From: Paracoccus sediminis
Lineage (GTDB): Bacteria > Pseudomonadota > Alphaproteobacteria > Rhodobacterales > Rhodobacteraceae
Length of the DNA stretch: 64,000 nt
Direction of reading: 5' to 3'
Assembly: GCF_900188295.1 (NCBI RefSeq)
Contig: NZ_FZNM01000004.1
Location: forward strand, 1 to 64,000
Shown: positions 61,271-64,000 of the stretch, one piece after another
Layout of the letters: every line of letters starts with the position of its first letter
How positions within the stretch are numbered: position 1 is the first letter of the stretch
Translations under genes and position numbers: made by a program
The notes under the pieces: generated by a model
What the model was told of the DNA's origin: nothing
Database searches by the model: none
What the model saw: only the letters and a program-made list of their open reading frames with translations

Positions 61271-62374
61271 TTGCTGGACAACCACCCGGGCGATGCTTTC
61301 GTCTCATTCGAACATGTTCAAAAAAGCTATGACGGTCAGACTCTTGTCGTCAAGGATTTGAACCTGTCCATCGGCAAGGGCGAATTCCTGACGATGCTTG
61401 GACCGTCCGGTTCGGGCAAGACCACCTGCCTGATGATGCTGGCCGGGTTCGAGACCGCGACTCATGGCGAAATCCGGCTGGGCGGACGGCCCATCAACCA
61501 GGTTCCGCCCCACAAGCGCGGCATCGGGATGGTGTTTCAGAACTATGCGCTGTTTCCCCACATGACCGTGGGCGAAAACCTGTCCTTTCCGCTGGAAGTC
61601 CGGGGCATGGCCAAGTCCGAGCGTGAAAGCCGTGTGGCCCGCGCGCTGGACATGGTGCAGATGGGCAAGTTCATCAACCGCCGTCCTGCCCAACTGTCGG
61701 GCGGCCAGCAGCAGCGCATCGCCCTGTCGCGCGCCCTTGTCTTCGACCCCGAACTGGTGCTGATGGACGAACCCCTGGGCGCGTTGGACAAACAACTGCG
61801 CGAACACATGCAGTTCGAGATCAAGCACCTGCATGAACGCCTTGGAATCACGGTGGTTTATGTCACCCATGACCAGGGCGAGGCCCTGACGATGTCCGAC
61901 CGCGTGGCCGTTTTCAACGACGGCCGGATCCAGCAGCTTGCCGCGCCCGCCGATCTGTACGAACGCCCCGAAAACAGCTTCGTGGCCCAGTTCATCGGCG
62001 AAAACAACAAGTTGCCCGGCACGATCGAGGAACTGTCGGGGGATCATTCGCTTGTGCGGCTTGCGACGGGGGAACTGATCGATGCGACCCCTGTCAACGT
62101 CACGCAAAAGGGCCAGCAGACGCTGGTGTCGATCCGCCCCGAGCGGGTCGAGTTCAAGCCCGAGATGATGCCGCCGAACGCGCACATGATCGACGCCTCG
62201 GTCATCGACGTCGTCTACATGGGCGACATCCTGCGCGCGCGGCTGAAGGTGGCGGGCAGCGACGATTTCGTGATGAAGATGCGCAACACCATCGGCCAGA
62301 CAAGGCTGGCGCCCGGCCAGCAGATCAAGATCGGCTGGCATCCCGCCGATGCCCGCGCGCTGGACCCGGTCTGA
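61271..62374 (+). CDS. Spermidine/putrescine-type ABC transporter ATP-binding protein (PotA-like)
   Basis: The 367-residue ATPase has Walker A GPSGSGKTT (44-52), signature LSGGQQQR, Walker B LVLMDEPLGALD, H-loop VTHDQ and a C-terminal TOBE domain (SIRPERVEFKP). The start is TTG 61271 after GGGAGAG; no ATG fits. The next genes are two polyamine-type binding proteins, which support an amine substrate. Confidence 0.93.
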   Translation: MLDNHPGDAFVSFEHVQKSYDGQTLVVKDLNLSIGKGEFLTMLGPSGSGKTTCLMMLAGFETATHGEIRLGGRPINQVPPHKRGIGMVFQNYALFPHMTVGENLSFPLEVRGMAKSERESRVARALDMVQMGKFINRRPAQLSGGQQQRIALSRALVFDPELVLMDEPLGALDKQLREHMQFEIKHLHERLGITVVYVTHDQGEALTMSDRVAVFNDGRIQQLAAPADLYERPENSFVAQFIGENNKLPGTIEELSGDHSLVRLATGELIDATPVNVTQKGQQTLVSIRPERVEFKPEMMPPNAHMIDASVIDVVYMGDILRARLKVAGSDDFVMKMRNTIGQTRLAPGQQIKIGWHPADARALDPV

Positions 62375-62417
62375 CGGACCCGCGCCGCGTCCGCGTCTGC
62401 GGGCCACCAATGACGGC

Positions 62418-62427
62418 AAATGTCGCA
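62418..62427. promoter_or_regulatory. 10-mer AAATGTCGCA upstream of the first binding protein (copy 2)
   Basis: Identical to 61180-61189. It lies 24 bp before the ATG, where it could act on transcription or translation of the binding-protein gene. Confidence 0.3.
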
Positions 62428-62450
62428 TATCCTTGCAGTTGGAGTGATAG

Positions 62451-63521
62451 ATGAAGAAGACGCTCGCCCTTTCCACCGCGCTTGGCCTGATCGCCCTTCC
62501 CGCGCTGGCCGACGTGAACCTGTTGTCCTGGGGTGGGGCCTATGGCAACAGCCACCTGGAAGCCTATGCCAAGCCCTTCGAGGCCGAGACGGGCATCAAG
62601 GTGACGATGGCCGACGCCGACAACCCGGCCACGCCCATCAAGGCCATGGTCGAGGCCGGAAACGTCACCACCGACGTGGCATCCGTTGAATATGCCGACG
62701 CGGTGCGCCTGTGCGACGAGGGCCTGCTGGAAACCATCGACCCGGCGATCCTGGTCGCGGCCGAGAATGGCACGCCCGCGGCGGACGATTTCATCGAAGG
62801 CGCGGTCACGGAATGCTTCGTGGCGACCGACGTGTATTCGATGGTCCTGGCCTATGACGACAGCAAGTTCCCCGACGCCAAGCCCGCCAGCCCCGCCGAT
62901 TTCTTCGATCTGGAAAAATTTCCCGGCAAGCGCACCATGCGCAAGGGCGCCAAGTTCAATCTGGAACTGGCGCTGATGGCCGACGGCGTTCCCGCCGCCG
63001 AGGTCTATGCGATCCTGTCCACCCCGGAGGGCGTGGACCGCGCCTTCGCCAAGCTGGAGACCATCAAGGACGAGGTGATCTGGTGGGAAGCCGGCGCCCA
63101 GCCCCCGCAACTGCTGGCGGATGGGGAAGTCACCATGGCCTATGCCTTCAACGGCCGCATCTTCAACGCCGCCCAGGGCGAGGGGAAACCCTTCAAGATC
63201 ATTTGGGACGGACAGATCTACGAGATGGAAGGCTGGGTCATCCCGAAGGGCGCCGAGAATCTGGAGGAAGCCAAGCAGTTCGTCGCCTGGACGACCTCGC
63301 CCGCCCCGCAGGCCCGCGCGGCCGAATTCATCAGCTATGGCCCGCCGCGTCGTTCCGCCGCCGCCCTTGTCGGCAACGTCGAGGGAACGGACGTGCCGAT
63401 GGGTCCGAACCTGCCCACGACCCAGGCCAACATGACCAACGCGCTGGGATCGGACCTGGATTTCTGGGTGGATCGCGATGCCGAGCTGAACGAACGTTTC
63501 AACAGCTGGCTTGCCGGCTGA
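62451..63521 (+). CDS. Polyamine-type ABC transporter substrate-binding protein (PotD/PotF-like)
   Basis: The 356-residue periplasmic protein has a signal peptide (cleavage after LPALA, about residue 20) and the family start VNLLSWGGAYGNSHLEAY. The ligand region includes LSTPEGVDRAF and the segment GAQPPQLLADGEVTMAYAFN, typical of the spermidine/putrescine group. ATG 62451 is clear, though the ribosome site is poor. A paralogous binding protein follows 93 bp downstream. Confidence 0.93.
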   Translation: MKKTLALSTALGLIALPALADVNLLSWGGAYGNSHLEAYAKPFEAETGIKVTMADADNPATPIKAMVEAGNVTTDVASVEYADAVRLCDEGLLETIDPAILVAAENGTPAADDFIEGAVTECFVATDVYSMVLAYDDSKFPDAKPASPADFFDLEKFPGKRTMRKGAKFNLELALMADGVPAAEVYAILSTPEGVDRAFAKLETIKDEVIWWEAGAQPPQLLADGEVTMAYAFNGRIFNAAQGEGKPFKIIWDGQIYEMEGWVIPKGAENLEEAKQFVAWTTSPAPQARAAEFISYGPPRRSAAALVGNVEGTDVPMGPNLPTTQANMTNALGSDLDFWVDRDAELNERFNSWLAG

Positions 63522-63529
63522 CGCCGTCG

Positions 63530-63549
63530 GGGCGGGCCAAAAACCGCCC
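63530..63549 (+). other. Weak hairpin between the two binding-protein genes
   Basis: GGGCGG and CCGCCC form a 6-bp stem with an 8-nt loop (GCCAAAAA), followed by TTT. It is too weak for a strong terminator but could reduce read-through or stabilise the upstream mRNA. Confidence 0.35.
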
Positions 63550-63614
63550 TTTCGCCCAGAAGGGCCAAGAACACGGGGCCATGCAGCCCATCAAACCAAC
63601 GGGAGTACTACAAC

Positions 63615-64000
63615 GTGAAAACCACTCTGGTCCTATCCACCGCGCTTGCGGGCATGGCCTTTGCCGCCACCGCGCAAGAGGTCAATGTCGTGTCCTGGGG
63701 CGGCGCCTATGAGGTCAGCCAGGTCGAGGCCTACAACAAGCCCTTCACCGCTGAAACCGGCATCACCGTAAACATGATTGCCGCCGACAACCCCTCGACC
63801 CCGCTCAAGGCGCAGATCGAGGCGAACAACGTCACCGGCGACGTGTTCGACGTCGAGGTCAGCGACGCGATCCGCCTGTGCGACGAAGGCGCCCTGGTCG
63901 AGATCGATCCGGCCATGCTGCCTGCCGCCCCGGACGGCACCCCCGCAGTCGAGGATTTCATCGACGGCGCCTTGCAGGATTGCGCGGTCGCCAACATCTT
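63615..64000 (+). CDS. Second polyamine-type ABC transporter substrate-binding protein (partial)
   Basis: The first 128 residues are visible; the gene runs off the window. GTG 63615 follows GGGAG. The signal peptide ends near FAATAQ, and the mature start VNVVSWGGAYEVSQVEAYNK is clearly related to the preceding gene, including SDAIRLCDEGAL and the DNPSTPLKAQIEA segment. It is a tandem paralogue, probably from duplication, that may bind a different amine or share the ATPase. Confidence 0.9.
   Translation, partial: MKTTLVLSTALAGMAFAATAQEVNVVSWGGAYEVSQVEAYNKPFTAETGITVNMIAADNPSTPLKAQIEANNVTGDVFDVEVSDAIRLCDEGALVEIDPAMLPAAPDGTPAVEDFIDGALQDCAVANI

Noticed and set aside
1..64000. CRISPR array, prophage or plasmid origin
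   Set aside because: No regularly spaced repeat set, phage structural genes, integrase, repABC or DnaA-box cluster was seen.

Overview
The window is a high-GC alphaproteobacterial chromosome segment. Gene content points to Rhodobacteraceae, most likely Paracoccus or a close relative: trgB next to cysK, a fabZ-lpxA-lpxI-lpxB run that uses LpxI, ahcY directly followed by metK, and a 24-residue membrane peptide typical of the family. gyrA, metK, ahcY, typA and two tRNA genes make a plasmid unlikely. The genus is inferred; the rest is read from the sequence.

Bases 1-21,000 form an accessory catabolic region. It starts with the end of an IS21-like element that has cut off the ATPase gene of a dipeptide-type ABC importer (SBP, two permeases, broken ATPase, minus strand). 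A divergent GntR-led operon follows: creatininase-family hydrolase, PanE-like reductase, SDR, NodB-fold hydrolase and isoaspartyl peptidase. Next come a tripartite tricarboxylate transporter with an FCD-type GntR regulator (minus) and a divergent HMG-CoA lyase / CaiB CoA-transferase pair (plus), which together look like a route for a 3-hydroxy-3-methylglutarate-like acid. An aldo/keto reductase and a TRAP transporter complete the region. Debris lies between the units: an IS5-family transposase tail, a frameshifted DUF3883 fragment and two undecoded spacers.

Bases 21,000-32,400 hold a predicted alpha/alpha-toroid protein of unknown function, formate-THF ligase, a uracil-DNA glycosylase-like protein, a capsule-export ATPase and KpsE-like protein with kdsA, a BaiN-like flavoprotein, tRNA-Gln and tRNA-Ser, a secreted DUF2059-like protein, and trgB-cysK.

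Bases 32,400-49,800 are mostly core genes: a large MscS channel, an AI-2E family permease, gyrA, dsbB, a YpfJ-type metalloprotease, a COQ10-like protein, metK, ahcY, a TetR regulator, typA, a glycine-rich membrane protein with a 24-aa companion, hydroxypyruvate isomerase and DUF1285. The ahcY-metK operon has a leader with three hairpins and a competing pairing that I cannot assign to a known riboswitch.

Bases 49,800-64,000 contain a MoxR/DUF58/DUF4159/membrane-protein operon, the lipid A genes fabZ-lpxA-lpxI-lpxB, a TauE-RidA pair, and a polyamine-type ABC operon (ATPase plus two tandem paralogous binding proteins) that runs off the right edge.
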